Assembly (NCBI RefSeq): GCF_001270265.1
Contig: NZ_LGAP01000006.1
Coordinates: 124,001-188,000, forward strand
From: Ensifer adhaerens
GTDB taxonomy: Bacteria; Pseudomonadota; Alphaproteobacteria; Rhizobiales; Rhizobiaceae
Direction of reading: 5' to 3'
Length of the DNA: 64,000 bases
Shown here one piece after another: positions 9,903-19,136 of this stretch. Positions within the stretch are counted from its first letter, which is position 1; every line of letters begins with the position of its first letter. The notes under the pieces were generated by a model. It did no database searches. It saw only the letters and a program-made list of their open reading frames with translations, and was not told the origin of the DNA. The translations under genes were made by a program, and so were the position numbers.

Positions 9903-10754
9903 TTATTCGACCGTCGTTCGCTGTGCCTCGATGCGGGCCGTCCGCCAGGACGACCAGAGGAAAGCGGCGAGGAAGATCACGGTCATCAAAAGCACGATGG
10001 TCGGTGCCGGGGCGCTGTCGATGAAGAACGAGAGATAGACGCCTGAGAACGAGGCGACGGTCGCCACCAGCACCGCAACGATGAGCATGCTGCCCATGGT
10101 GCGGGTGATGAGAAACGCGATGGCGCCGGGGGCGATCAGCATGGCGATGGCAAGGATCAGGCCAACGGCCTTCAGCGCGCCGACGATCGTCAAGGACAGG
10201 ATCGCCAGCAGCCCATAGTGCAGCCAGTTGACGCGCAGCCCGACAGCCTTGGCCTGTGCAGGGTCGAAGGCATGCAGCAGGAAATCCCGCCATTTCACCG
10301 CCAGGATGCCGGTCGCCACCAGCGCGATCAGGCCGGTTTCGACGATGTCGGGCCAGCCGATGCCGAGCATGTCGCCGAAGAGGATATGGTCGAGATGCAC
10401 GTCGCTCTGGATCTTGGTGTAGAGCACCAGGCCGAAGCCGAACATGCCGGAGAACACCACGCCCATCACCGTGTCCTGCTTGATGCGGCTGTTTTCCTTG
10501 AGGTAGCCGGTCAGAAGCGCGCAGGACATGCCGGCGGCAAAGGCACCGACCGCGAGCGGCAGGCCGACGATGTAGGAGATGACGACGCCGGGGAAGACCG
10601 CGTGCGAGATGGCGTCGCCCATCAGCGACCAGCCCTTGAGCACGAGGAAGCAGGAGAGCAAAGCTGTCGGGATCGCCACGAGAACCGAGATCAGCAGCGC
10701 ATTGCGCATGAACTCGAATTCGAAGACGGCAAGCAGCAGGTCGAGCGAGATCAT
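9903..10754 (-). CDS. sitD: Manganese/iron ABC transporter permease SitD
   Basis: A 283-residue membrane protein of the ABC-3 (metal, zinc/manganese) permease family. Visible are hydrophobic helices throughout, the family segment LVLKGWSLMGDAISHAVFPG near the N-terminus, and LITRTMGSMLIVAVLVA in the second half. It forms the membrane channel with SitC. The start ATG overlaps the stop of sitC by 4 nt (ATGA at 10751-10754), showing translational coupling. It is the last gene of the sitABCD operon. Confidence 0.94.
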   Translation of the reverse strand: MISLDLLLAVFEFEFMRNALLISVLVAIPTALLSCFLVLKGWSLMGDAISHAVFPGVVISYIVGLPLAVGAFAAGMSCALLTGYLKENSRIKQDTVMGVVFSGMFGFGLVLYTKIQSDVHLDHILFGDMLGIGWPDIVETGLIALVATGILAVKWRDFLLHAFDPAQAKAVGLRVNWLHYGLLAILSLTIVGALKAVGLILAIAMLIAPGAIAFLITRTMGSMLIVAVLVATVASFSGVYLSFFIDSAPAPTIVLLMTVIFLAAFLWSSWRTARIEAQRTTVE

Positions 10755-11611
10755 TGCGTGACCTCCAGGGCTTCGGCGCTGCGCCGGCGCGCAGCCAGCA
10801 ATCCGTGTTTGGGTGCAAAGACGAAGGCTGCGAGGAAGATCAGCGTCTGCAGCACGATGATGATGCCGCCGGTGGCGCCATCGAGGAAGTAGCTGAAATA
10901 GGCGCCGAAGAAGCTGGTGAGCGCTCCGATCGCGACGCTGATGACGATCAGTCGCGGAAACCGGTCGGTAAGCAGATAAGCCGTGGCGCCAGGCGTCACC
11001 ACCATGGCGATGACGAGAAAGGCGCCAACCGTCTGCAGTGCTGCGACCGTGCACGCCGACAGAAGCGTGAAGAACAGCACCTTCAGGAAGGTCGTCGGGA
11101 TACCGATCGAGCGCGCGTGGCTCTCGTCGAAGAAGGTGACCATCAGGTCTTTCCACTTGGCGGTCAGGATGATCAGCGAGATCACGCCGATCAGCGCGAG
11201 CTGCAGCGTGTCGGCAGGCGTGATCGCGAGAATGTTGCCGAGCACGATCGTCTGGATGTTCACCGAGGTCGGCGACAGCGACACCATGAACAGGCCAAGG
11301 CCGAAGAACGAGGTGAAGATCAGTCCGATGATCGTGTCTTCCTTCAGCCGGGTGCGCTGGTTGAGAAACAGCATCGCACCGGCCGCAAGTCCGCCGGAGA
11401 AGAAGGCGCCGAGCGAGAAGGGCAGGCCGAGCATATAGGCGCCGGCCACACCCGGAACGATCGAATGCGAGAGCGCGTCGCCGATCAGCGACCAGCCTTT
11501 CAGCATGAGGTAGGACGACAGGAAGGCGCAGACGGCACCGACCAGTGCGCTTACCCACATTGCGTTGACCATGTAGCTGTAGGTGAAGGGCTCGAAGAGC
11601 GTGGCGATCAT
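10751..11611 (-). CDS. sitC: Manganese/iron ABC transporter permease SitC
   Basis: A 286-residue ABC-3 family permease, homologous to its downstream neighbour SitD. The conserved segment [20 protein letters not shown] is present, followed by [19 protein letters not shown] and multiple membrane helices. It pairs with SitD to move Mn2+ (and possibly Fe2+) across the inner membrane. It overlaps both sitB and sitD by 4 nt (ATGA junctions), so the three are translated as a unit. Confidence 0.94.
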   Translation of the reverse strand: MIATLFEPFTYSYMVNAMWVSALVGAVCAFLSSYLMLKGWSLIGDALSHSIVPGVAGAYMLGLPFSLGAFFSGGLAAGAMLFLNQRTRLKEDTIIGLIFTSFFGLGLFMVSLSPTSVNIQTIVLGNILAITPADTLQLALIGVISLIILTAKWKDLMVTFFDESHARSIGIPTTFLKVLFFTLLSACTVAALQTVGAFLVIAMVVTPGATAYLLTDRFPRLIVISVAIGALTSFFGAYFSYFLDGATGGIIIVLQTLIFLAAFVFAPKHGLLAARRRSAEALEVTQ

Positions 11612-12543
11612 TGGCCGTTTGCCTCCGGGTCGGTCTCCGGTTTTGCCGGTTGCGACACCATCTGCCCCTGGGCGCCGTACATCACCAGCGGCCGTTCGTC
11701 GTCGCTGATGACGGACAGCTGCCGCGGGTCCGCGTCGTCATGCAGGCTATCGCCGCCGAGCACGAAGTGGCGCAGCACGCCGCCGAAGGCGAGTTCGAGG
11801 TTTTCGCGGGTGAAGGTCGTTTCCGTCGGGCCGTAGGCCAGCACCGTGTTCTTCAGGAGAACGGTCCGGTCGCAGAATTCCGGCACGCTGCCGAGATTGT
11901 GGGTCGAGACCAGCATGACGCGGCCCTCGTCGCGCAGCCCGATCAACAGGCGGATGATGGCGTCCTCGGTCTTGACGTCGACGCCGGTGAAGGGCTCGTC
12001 AAGCAGGATCACGCGGCCGTCCTGGGCAAGGGCGCGCGCCAAGAACACGCGCTTCTTCTGGCCGCCGGAGAGTTCGCCGATCTGGCGTTTGCGGAAATCG
12101 CTCATGCCGACACGGGCAAGTGCCGCCTCCACCGCCTCGTGGTCGGCCTTCTTGGGGATGCGCAGCATGTTCAAATGGCCGTAGCGGCCCATCATCACCA
12201 CGTCCTCGACCAGAACCGGAAAGTTCCAGTCGACCTCCTCGGCCTGCGGCACATAGGCGACGAGGTTTTTCTTCAACGCCTCCTGGACGGAGAGGCCGAG
12301 GATCGAGATCTCGCCGCGCGCCAGCCGGGCAAAGCCCATGATCGCCTTGAAGACGGTCGACTTGCCGCTGCCGTTGACGCCGACAAGTGCTGTGATCGTG
12401 CCGGTCGGGATTTCGAAGGAGGCATCGCGAAGCGCGCGGTGGCCGTTGCGATAGGTCACGGTCGCGCCGGAAACGCGGATGCCGCTGCCTGCATCCCCGG
12501 AGGCGGCTTGCGGGCCGGAGCGGGGTTTCACCTGAAGGTTCAT
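11608..12543 (-). CDS. sitB: Manganese/iron ABC transporter ATP-binding protein SitB
   Basis: A 311-residue ATPase energising SitCD. Visible are Walker [10 protein letters not shown], the Q-loop in [13 protein letters not shown], the signature LSGGQKKR, Walker [12 protein letters not shown] and the H-loop VSTHN. The N-terminal 25 residues are a poorly conserved extension. The C-terminal 50 residues run past the usual end of the domain. ATGA overlaps join it to sitA upstream and sitC downstream. Confidence 0.95.
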   Translation of the reverse strand: MNLQVKPRSGPQAASGDAGSGIRVSGATVTYRNGHRALRDASFEIPTGTITALVGVNGSGKSTVFKAIMGFARLARGEISILGLSVQEALKKNLVAYVPQAEEVDWNFPVLVEDVVMMGRYGHLNMLRIPKKADHEAVEAALARVGMSDFRKRQIGELSGGQKKRVFLARALAQDGRVILLDEPFTGVDVKTEDAIIRLLIGLRDEGRVMLVSTHNLGSVPEFCDRTVLLKNTVLAYGPTETTFTRENLELAFGGVLRHFVLGGDSLHDDADPRQLSVISDDERPLVMYGAQGQMVSQPAKPETDPEANGQ

Positions 12544-13445
12544 TGCGAAAGGCCTTTCGCGATGGTTTCGGACGTCACGCGCAAGAGGTCGATATAGGTC
12601 GGTACCGGACCGTCCGCTTCGCTCAAGGAATCAACATAGAGCACGCCGCCGTATTTTGCGCCGGTTTCCCGCGCCACCTGCTGCGCCGGGTCGGGCGAAA
12701 TCGTGCTTTCTGAAAAGACGACGGGGATGTTGTTGGCACGTACGGCGTCGATGACCTTGCGCACCTGCTGCGGCGTGCCCTGCTGATCGGCGTTGATCGG
12801 CCAGAGATAGAGTTCCTTCAGGCCGAAGTCGCGGGTGAGGTAGCTGAAGGCGCCCTCGCTCGAAACCAGCCAGCGCTTGTCTTCCGGGATCTTGCCGATC
12901 TCGGCGCGGATCGGGGCGATCGCCGCTTCGATCTTCTGCTTGTAGGCTTCTGCGTTGGCCTTGTAGGTCTCGGCATTACCAGGATCGTATTTGACGAAAG
13001 CGTCGCGGATGTTGTCGACATAGATCAGCGCTGCCGAGGGCGACATCCAGGCATGCGGGTTCGGCTTGCCGCTATAGGGGCCTTCGGCGATGCCCATGGG
13101 CTCGATCCCTTGCGAAACGACGACGCCGGGCACCGCGTCGAAATTCTGGAAGAATTTTTCGAACCAGAGCTCGAGGTTGAGGCCGTTCCAGAGGATCAGC
13201 TTGGCATCGTGCGCCTTCAGGATATCGCGCGGCGTCGGCTGGTAGTTGTGGATCTCGGCACCGGGCTTGGTGATCGATTCGACGATTGCCGCGTCACCTG
13301 CGACGTTCTTGGCCATGTCGGCAATCACCGTGAATGTGGTGACGGCCTTGAACTTCTCCTGCGCCAGAGCGGCACCCGGAACGAGCGCGAAGGCTGCCAA
13401 TGCGGTTGCTGCAACCAGGATCGCGCGTCTCGTCTGATCGATCAT
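12540..13445 (-). CDS. sitA: Manganese-binding periplasmic protein SitA
   Basis: A 301-residue cluster A-I (ZnuA/PsaA-type) metal-binding lipoprotein-like or periplasmic protein. A signal peptide is visible (basic MIDQTRR, hydrophobic core, AALAQE cleavage region). Candidate metal ligands are His in EIHNYQPTP, His in NPHAWMSP, Glu in SSEGAFSY and Asp in [10 protein letters not shown], the His-His-Glu-Asp set expected for Mn2+. ATG 13445 follows GGGGAGT; an in-frame ATG further upstream (13538) would reach across the promoter and lacks this site. It is the first gene of sitABCD and divergent from mur. Confidence 0.95.
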   Translation of the reverse strand: MIDQTRRAILVAATALAAFALVPGAALAQEKFKAVTTFTVIADMAKNVAGDAAIVESITKPGAEIHNYQPTPRDILKAHDAKLILWNGLNLELWFEKFFQNFDAVPGVVVSQGIEPMGIAEGPYSGKPNPHAWMSPSAALIYVDNIRDAFVKYDPGNAETYKANAEAYKQKIEAAIAPIRAEIGKIPEDKRWLVSSEGAFSYLTRDFGLKELYLWPINADQQGTPQQVRKVIDAVRANNIPVVFSESTISPDPAQQVARETGAKYGGVLYVDSLSEADGPVPTYIDLLRVTSETIAKGLSQ

Positions 13446-13481
13446 TCCATACTCCCCGATGTTGTCGTTCACAGGACTAGG

Positions 13482-13523
13482 TGAATGATTTGCATAAGTC
13501 AATGCACATGAGAAGCATTCGCA
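13482..13523. promoter_or_regulatory. Candidate Mur/Fur operator between sitA and mur
   Basis: The 121-nt divergent spacer contains overlapping imperfect dyads built on TGCA: TTTGCATAAGTCAATGCAC (13489-13507) and TGCACATGAGAAGCATTCGCA (13503-13523). Rhizobial Mur binds TGC/GCA-bounded AT-containing dyads upstream of sitA in response to Mn2+; the match here is by eye only. Confidence 0.45.
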
Positions 13524-13566
13524 ACTAGCTATTTTCAAACTTATCGCCCTTGGCTAGTGTAGGACC

Positions 13567-13995
13567 ATGAAACAGAACAAGAATCGCGTTGAAGAGCTGG
13601 AGGGCGTCCTGAGGGACGGTGGTGTACGCGTGACGCGGCAGCGTGCGGCAATCCTCAAGATCCTCGCGACCGCCGAAGACCACCCGGATGCGAGCGAATT
13701 GCACCGGCGCGCCAAGGAGATCGATGCAACCGTTTCGCTGTCGACCGTCTACAGAACGCTGTCGGCGCTGGAGCAGCAGGGCGTCATCCATCGCCACGCG
13801 TTTGAAAGCGCCACCGCCCGTTTCGAGACAGCCGACGCTCCGCATCATGATCACCTGATCGACATCGACACCGGCGCGGTGATCGAGTTTCGCTCCGACA
13901 AGATCGAGCAGCTGCAGGCGGAGATCGCCGCCGAGCTCGGTTACGACCTGGTTCGCCACCGACTCGAGCTTTATTGCCGCAAGCGCAAGGACTGA
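13567..13995 (+). CDS. mur: Manganese-responsive Fur-family regulator Mur
   Basis: A 142-residue Fur-family repressor. The N-terminal winged helix (VTRQRAAILKILATAEDHPDA, TVSLSTVYRTLSALEQQGVI) is followed by the dimerisation/metal domain with the histidine cluster DAPHHDHLIDI, where Fur proteins hold their regulatory metal. In rhizobia this Fur homolog senses manganese and represses sitABCD, so the divergent position next to sitA supports Mur rather than iron Fur. No C-terminal CxxC structural zinc motifs are seen, as in other Mur proteins. Confidence 0.9.
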   Translation: MKQNKNRVEELEGVLRDGGVRVTRQRAAILKILATAEDHPDASELHRRAKEIDATVSLSTVYRTLSALEQQGVIHRHAFESATARFETADAPHHDHLIDIDTGAVIEFRSDKIEQLQAEIAAELGYDLVRHRLELYCRKRKD

Positions 13996-14019
13996 TCGTT
14001 CTCACGACAGCCAATATCT

Positions 14020-14146
14020 CCTCATTCCTGTGCCTGTCAGAGGAATCCAGTCAGTCCAAGCCCTTGGACTGAAAAGTCTTTTGGCCCGACAGACGCCGGG
14101 CCGCTGGATCCCCGCCACAAGGGCGAGGATGACGGAGAATTGGGGC
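14020..14146. repeat. Imperfect inverted-repeat intergenic element
   Basis: The two ends are imperfect inverted copies: CTCATTCCTGTGCC ... GAATCCAG at the left and CTGGATCCCCGCC ... GAGGATGACGGAG at the right. Inside is a short dyad around AGTCCAAG-CCC-TTGGACT. Similar CTGGAT...GAGGATGA sequences recur in rhizobial intergenic regions, so this is probably a member of a dispersed family. No gene is seen between 13996 and 14239. Confidence 0.55.
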
Positions 14147-14239
14147 GCTGCTATCCCAAAAAAACACTCTCGCGAGCTGTCAGCGATCGGAAGGTGCCGC
14201 GGGCAATCGCTGCGCCTTTCTTCCGTTTTAGCCTTGAGG

Positions 14240-15151
14240 TTAGCCGCGGTCGGCGATGGCAGCTCCCGCCTGGCGTGCCGGCATGGTCATGGCCGCCACG
14301 CCGATGACGACGCAGGCAAGGCCGATCCAGATCGTGTCCGACAGTCTTTCGCCGAGGAAGAGCACGCCGATGGTGACCCCGACGGGGACGCGCAGATAGG
14401 CTTGCGCCGTGGCGCCAACGGAACCGAGCGTCTGGATCAGACGGAAGTAGATGGCGAAGGCCAGCGCCGTCGAGAACACGGCCAGGCAGACGAGCGCGAT
14501 CATGGAATGAGCGGAAGGGGCAAGCGTCCATGGCTGGTCGATCACCAGGCTTGCGGGGATGAGAAGCACGGCGCCGGCAAGAAGCGAGCCCGCGGCGGGA
14601 ACCATCGGGTCGAAACCCCTGAAGCTCTTGCCGAAGATGGCGGCGCCGGCATAGCAGACGGTCGCGAACACCACGGCAAGCTGCGCCATCAGCTGGTCGC
14701 CGAGACCGCCGAAGGCTTCCACGCCGATGATCAGGCTGATGCCGGCCATGCCTGCCACCACGCCAATCAGCTTCCTTGCCGATGCCGCCTCGTGGCGGGT
14801 GATCAGCGCTGTCAGCAGAAAGGCGAAGATGGGGGTCGCCGCATTGAGGATCGAGGCGACACCAGCATCGATCGTCTGTTCCGCCCAGGCGATCAGGGTG
14901 AAGGGGAAAACGCTGTTGAGGCAGGCCTGGAACAGGAAGCGCCTCCATGTGGCTGCGTCGCGCGGCAGCTTTACGCCGCGCCAGCGAAGGACAGCGAGCA
15001 GAATGGTGCCGGCAATCAGCGTGCGGGCGGCGATCAGCGTCACCGGCGGTATGGTTTCGACGCCGATCTTGATGAAGGTGTAGGACGCGCCCCAGAGGGT
15101 CGCGAGCAGGGCGAGCAGCAGAAGCTCGAGGGTGAGGTTGGGCTTGGCCAT
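14240..15151 (-). CDS. DMT-superfamily (EamA) transporter
   Basis: A 303-residue protein with ten predicted membrane helices arranged as two EamA repeats. The N-terminal signature LLALLATLWGASYTFIKIGVETIPP and the second-half segment LVCLAVFSTALAFAIYFRLIQTLGSVGAT are characteristic. Members export amino acids, metabolites or drugs; the substrate cannot be assigned. The start ATG at 15151 gives a protein of normal length. It stands alone between the inverted-repeat element and the purine permease. Confidence 0.9.
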   Translation of the reverse strand: MAKPNLTLELLLLALLATLWGASYTFIKIGVETIPPVTLIAARTLIAGTILLAVLRWRGVKLPRDAATWRRFLFQACLNSVFPFTLIAWAEQTIDAGVASILNAATPIFAFLLTALITRHEAASARKLIGVVAGMAGISLIIGVEAFGGLGDQLMAQLAVVFATVCYAGAAIFGKSFRGFDPMVPAAGSLLAGAVLLIPASLVIDQPWTLAPSAHSMIALVCLAVFSTALAFAIYFRLIQTLGSVGATAQAYLRVPVGVTIGVLFLGERLSDTIWIGLACVVIGVAAMTMPARQAGAAIADRG

Positions 15152-15263
15152 GGTGGTCGGATCCTTCGGGGCGTTTTCGTTGCCCTCTTTCTACCGTGCC
15201 GCTACCGGCCGATGCTTCGCTGGCGATCGAAGTGTCGGGGTTTTCGGAATGGCCCAAAGGCAT

Positions 15264-15293
15264 AGCCCCGGCCTCCTTGCGAAGGCCGGGGCT
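15264..15293. terminator. Hairpin downstream of the purine permease gene
   Basis: An 11-bp perfect stem (15264-15274 with 15283-15293) with an 8-nt loop, 19 nt past the permease stop codon. No U-tract follows on the minus strand, so it is a weak intrinsic terminator or an mRNA end-protecting stem. Confidence 0.55.
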
Positions 15294-15311
15294 TGATGAT
15301 CTTGAGCCGGC

Positions 15312-16796
15312 TTAATGGCTGTCGGCGAGCCGTGCCGCGTTGATCGAGGCGGAACGCTCGACGCTCAATCCGTTGAAGAAGGCGTTGAGTACGACCGCCG
15401 AGATTGAAGCGAGCACGATGCCCGATTCGATGATCGGGTGGATCGCATGCGGCATCCACATCAGGAAGTTCGGCGCAATCAGCGGGATGAGGCCGAAGCC
15501 GACCGAGACGGCGACGACGAACAGGTTGTTGCGCGACGACTTAAAATCGACGGTCGACAGGATGCGCACGCCGGTGGCTGCCACCATGCCGAACATGACC
15601 AGGCCGGCGCCCCCGAGCACGAAGGTCGGGACCGCCTCGACCAGAGCGCCCATCTTCGGAATCAGGCCGAGCACGATCATGATCACGCCGCCCATGACGC
15701 AGACATAGCGGCTCTTCACGCCGGTGACGCCGACAAGCCCGACATTCTGCGAGAAGCTGGTGTAGGGGAAGGTGTTGAACAGGCCGCCGATCATCGTGCC
15801 GATGCCGTCGACGCGAAGGCCGGCCGTCAGTTGCTGCTGCGACACTTCCTTGTTGGTGATTTCGCCGAGCGCCAGGAACATGCCGGTCGATTCGATCATG
15901 ACCACGATCATCACCAGCGACATGGTGGCGATCAGCACCGGGTCGAAGATCGGCATGCCGAAGCGCAGCGGCGTGACGACGGCAAACCAGCCTGCATCCG
16001 CCACCCGGTCGAAATGCATCATGCCGAGTCCGGCGGCAAAGACGCAGCCGATGACGATGCCGGTGAGGACCGCGATGTTGCTGATCAGCCCACGGCCGAA
16101 ACGCGCGACGACCAGAATGGAGATGAGCACGAAGGCGGCAAGCGCCACATGGCTCGGCTCCGCATAGATCGGGTTGGGAACCGTGGCGCCAAGGACGACG
16201 CCGTCGGGCACGGCCGGGCCGCCGGTGCTGGCGAGTTTCTTCAGTTCGGCCAGCCATTCGGCATGAGTCGGATCGACGAGCTTCGGTGCAGTCGGGCCGA
16301 AGGGATTGCCGAAGATCCAGTTGACGCCGACGCGCATCAGCGTCACGCCGATGACCAGAATGATGGTGCCGGTGACGATCGGTGGGAAGAACCGCAACAA
16401 CCGCCCCATCAGCGGGGCGAGCAGCAGCGCGACCAGGCCGGCGCCGATAATGGCGCCGAAGATCAGCCGGGCGCCTTCCTGGCCGGGCGTCATCGTTGCC
16501 ATCGACACCATCGGGCCGACGGAAGCGAAGGTGACGCCCATCATGACGGGAAGACGGATGCCGACGCTGCGGGTTATGCCGAGCGACTGGATGATGGTGA
16601 CGAGACCACAAACGAAGAGATCGGCGGAAATCAGGAAAGCGACGTCCTGGGGGCTGAGCTGCAAGGCCCGGCCAACGATCAGCGGAACCGCGACGGCGCC
16701 GCCATACATGACAAGGACATGCTGGATCCCGAGGGTCGTAAGCTTGCCCAAGGGCAGCTTCTCGTCCACCGGGTGTATGCTGGATGCGTCGCTCAT
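15312..16796 (-). CDS. Nucleobase:cation symporter-2 family permease (xanthine/uric acid type)
   Basis: A 494-residue NAT/NCS2 transporter with about 14 membrane segments. The family motif is read as QNVGLVGVTGVKSRYV in the second half; the Gln-Asn start and the Gly after Thr match xanthine/uric-acid members more than uracil permeases. LGIQHVLVMYGGAVAVPLIVG near the N-terminus is typical. ATG 16796 is preceded by GGGAGGAG and avoids a non-conserved 48-residue extension. The operon seems monocistronic. Confidence 0.9.
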   Translation of the reverse strand: MSDASSIHPVDEKLPLGKLTTLGIQHVLVMYGGAVAVPLIVGRALQLSPQDVAFLISADLFVCGLVTIIQSLGITRSVGIRLPVMMGVTFASVGPMVSMATMTPGQEGARLIFGAIIGAGLVALLLAPLMGRLLRFFPPIVTGTIILVIGVTLMRVGVNWIFGNPFGPTAPKLVDPTHAEWLAELKKLASTGGPAVPDGVVLGATVPNPIYAEPSHVALAAFVLISILVVARFGRGLISNIAVLTGIVIGCVFAAGLGMMHFDRVADAGWFAVVTPLRFGMPIFDPVLIATMSLVMIVVMIESTGMFLALGEITNKEVSQQQLTAGLRVDGIGTMIGGLFNTFPYTSFSQNVGLVGVTGVKSRYVCVMGGVIMIVLGLIPKMGALVEAVPTFVLGGAGLVMFGMVAATGVRILSTVDFKSSRNNLFVVAVSVGFGLIPLIAPNFLMWMPHAIHPIIESGIVLASISAVVLNAFFNGLSVERSASINAARLADSH

Positions 16797-17076
16797 GGTT
16801 ACTCCTCCCATCACGTCGACCAGTCCGCTTCCCCCGTCCTCCAACAGGAGAAAGGGCATCTTTGGTGCCGAGACAGAATGCCGCAAGCGCAACCGGGGGA
16901 TAAACACTTTCGGGAATCCGGGGGAAATGGACGTCAGCAAAGGGAATGCTCGGCCTGAAACGTCTCAGCAAGCGGGGCGGCGGGATGCAACGTTGCCGCA
17001 ATGAAGCGCAGGCAGTCTGCGGCCTGCATCGAGGCGAACACCCGCCTCAGCGCGGGTGTCCATGGGATTACGCTCT

Positions 17077-17607
17077 ATGAGATTTTCGTTGCCTGCTGGC
17101 ACCTTTGGCCGTCTGATCGGCGCCTTGATTGCCGTCGTCGTTCTATGGCCGCTCGGCGCCAACGCCGAAACCGAAGATTTTCCGGGCCAGTGGCGACAAA
17201 TGGTGTCGAACGCCGGCACCTGCGAGACCTGCCGGCTGGCGATCAAGCAGCACGGGCCCATCCTCAAGGTGTCTTCCAACAATGGCTGGTTTGCCTTTGC
17301 CCATGCGGACCGGAAGACCGGTTCCGCCACTGCGACCGGCATCGGCCGCTGGCGCGAGGACGTCAGCGGTCACTATGGCGGCAAGCCATTCGACGTCCGC
17401 TTCGTCATCGTCGACAAGCAGCTCTATCTCGACATGATCGTGCTGATGGACGATGGCACGAAACAAGCGATCAGGGCGATTTTCGACAAGGATCGACCGG
17501 GCAAAACCGCTCGTCGGGTGATGGCGAAATCGCAGAATTTCGCGGCGGCTCTGCGGCTGCTTCCAGTCGAAACCAGCCATCGCTTCCGGTCAAACCGGTT
17601 CCGATGA
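17077..17607 (+). CDS. Small secreted protein of unknown function
   Basis: A 176-residue protein with a clear signal peptide (MRFSLPAGTFGRLIGALIA, core VVVLWPL, cleavage after GANA, residues 1-30). The mature part begins ETEDFPGQW and contains two close cysteines (TCETCRL). Segments such as GRWREDVSGHYGGKPFDV and LYLDMIVLMDDGTKQ suggest a compact beta-rich domain. I do not recognise the family. ATG 17062 and GTG 17056 are alternative starts; 17077 gives the cleanest signal peptide. Its last 18 nt overlap the 3' end of the convergent LysR gene. A hairpin (17038-17059) just precedes the alternative starts. Confidence 0.75.
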   Translation: MRFSLPAGTFGRLIGALIAVVVLWPLGANAETEDFPGQWRQMVSNAGTCETCRLAIKQHGPILKVSSNNGWFAFAHADRKTGSATATGIGRWREDVSGHYGGKPFDVRFVIVDKQLYLDMIVLMDDGTKQAIRAIFDKDRPGKTARRVMAKSQNFAAALRLLPVETSHRFRSNRFR

Positions 17608-18501
17608 TCCTCCATTGGCCGGAAAAAGATTGGCGGCCATGAAGTCGACGAAGACACGCAGTTTCGGCGAGAGATGCCGGCTGGATGGCCACAGGATCCT
17701 GTAGGTGCCGCAACGGCGCAGCCGGTTTTCGAGAACCGATACAAGCGCCCCCTCGCGCATCTGCCGTCTGACCGTGAAATCCGGAAGGCAGGCGATGCCG
17801 AGCCCTTCCTCCGCCATATGGATCAGCGGCTCCAGGGCGTTGGAGACGGCCGTTACCGGCACATCGACGCTCAGTGCGGCGCCATCCTGCACCAGCGGCC
17901 ATGGTTCGAGCTTGCCTGTCGAGGGAAAGCGATGGTGCAGGCAGTGATGGCGTTCGAGGTCCTGTGGTGTCGCCGGCATGCCGTATTTCTCGAAATAGGC
18001 GGGCGAAGCGACCAGATAGGGGTGAAACGTGCCGAGCTGACGGGTCATCAGCCTGGAATCGCCGATCTCGCCGCTGCGCACCACCGCATCGAAACCTTCC
18101 TCGATGACGTCGACCATGCGGTCGGAGAAATCGAGATCGATCTCGACCTCCGGATAGGCGCGCATGAAGGCCGTCAGCGTCGGCATCAGCAGCATGCCGG
18201 CCATCGGCAGGCTGACGCGCAGCTTGCCGCGTGGAGCCTCCTGGCTTTGCACCAGCTCGGCCTCAGCCGCTTCGATTTCGCAAAAAATCCGCCGGCAGCG
18301 TTCGAGAAACAGCGTGCCTTCCGGTGTCAGCGTGATGCTGCGCGTGCTGCGATGAAAGAGACGAACGCTTAAGCGCTCCTCCAGCCGGGCAATCGCCTTG
18401 CCGACAGCGGAGGGGGAAACACCGAGCTGGGTCGCAGCCTCCGTAAAGCTGCGGGCGTCTGCCGCCTGCACGAAAGCATTGAGTGCACCAAGGCTGTCCA
18501 T
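17590..18501 (-). CDS. LysR-family transcriptional regulator
   Basis: A 303-residue regulator. The N-terminal winged helix runs over residues 1-60 (MDSLGALNAFVQAADARSF, ATQLGVSPSAVGKAIARLE, RLFHRSTRSITLTPEG). The effector domain follows (residues 90-300, RGKLRVSLPMAG, FDAVVRSGEIGDSRLM, IACLPDFTVR), the pattern of the CrgA/DmlR-like LysR subgroup. ATG 18501 is preceded by GAGGA. It is divergent from the monooxygenase and MFS genes, which it probably regulates through the 159-nt shared spacer. Confidence 0.9.
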   Translation of the reverse strand: MDSLGALNAFVQAADARSFTEAATQLGVSPSAVGKAIARLEERLSVRLFHRSTRSITLTPEGTLFLERCRRIFCEIEAAEAELVQSQEAPRGKLRVSLPMAGMLLMPTLTAFMRAYPEVEIDLDFSDRMVDVIEEGFDAVVRSGEIGDSRLMTRQLGTFHPYLVASPAYFEKYGMPATPQDLERHHCLHHRFPSTGKLEPWPLVQDGAALSVDVPVTAVSNALEPLIHMAEEGLGIACLPDFTVRRQMREGALVSVLENRLRRCGTYRILWPSSRHLSPKLRVFVDFMAANLFPANGGSSEPV

Positions 18502-18660
18502 CCGTCGTCCTCGCCCGTCTTTCGGGATTGTAGATATTTTTGTCCGGTATCTTCGGAGCTGTAGCGCATTTTTCTCCGATTGGAAGCTGGCCATAGTCCG
18601 CTGCCCGACAAACCGCGTTTTTGATGCGGGGAAACCCTGTCGGTGAAAGAAGGAGAAAAC

Positions 18661-19026
18661 ATGCAGCAGCCACTTTTGGCCGGTTTCCGCGCGGGTCCGG
18701 AACCGACCGTCTTCATCGTCAATGTCATCCACGCCCAGCCGGGCAAACAGGAAGAGGCATTCCGCCTGATCCAGGACGTCGTGAACTATGTCGCCGAGCG
18801 CAAGGAGGGCTTCCTCTGGAGCAACCTCTCCAAGAGCACCGACGGCAAGACGGTGGTCAATATCGAAGCGATAGCCGGCGAAGGAAATGTCGAGGAGTTC
18901 TTCTCCGATGCGGTGTTCCTCGAAAAATTCGGGGCGCTGCAGTCGGTCTCGACCTGCGAGTTTCACACCTATCGCGTCGATGACCTCGTGCTGCCCAAGC
19001 GCGCTGCGCTCGCAGCATCGGCATAG
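18661..19026 (+). CDS. Antibiotic biosynthesis monooxygenase (ABM) domain protein
   Basis: A 121-residue single-domain protein of the dimeric alpha+beta-barrel fold. The pattern FIVNVIHAQPGKQEEAFRLIQ, GFLWSNLSKSTDGKTVVN and VEEFFSDAVFLEK matches ABM proteins, which include quinol monooxygenases and heme-independent oxygenases. Cofactor-free oxygenation or a binding role are both possible. ATG 18661 is preceded by AAGGAG. It is followed 110 nt later by an MFS exporter and divergent from a LysR gene; a detoxification cluster for an aromatic or quinone compound is plausible. Confidence 0.75.
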   Translation: MQQPLLAGFRAGPEPTVFIVNVIHAQPGKQEEAFRLIQDVVNYVAERKEGFLWSNLSKSTDGKTVVNIEAIAGEGNVEEFFSDAVFLEKFGALQSVSTCEFHTYRVDDLVLPKRAALAASA

Positions 19027-19136
19027 ATGAGATCGCCGCCCGCCTCGGCCGGCGGCGAACTCCTTGCACGAGCTTCCATCCCGCCATTGCCGTCAAGACA
19101 GGCGTCCTCGGCGAGCCATCCTGAAGGATAGATTCC

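Noticed and set aside
9903-11558. A single 551-codon minus frame appearing to fuse sitD with upstream sequence
   Set aside because: The upstream half is an out-of-frame reading of sitC; the ATGA junction at 10751-10754 marks the real sitD start.
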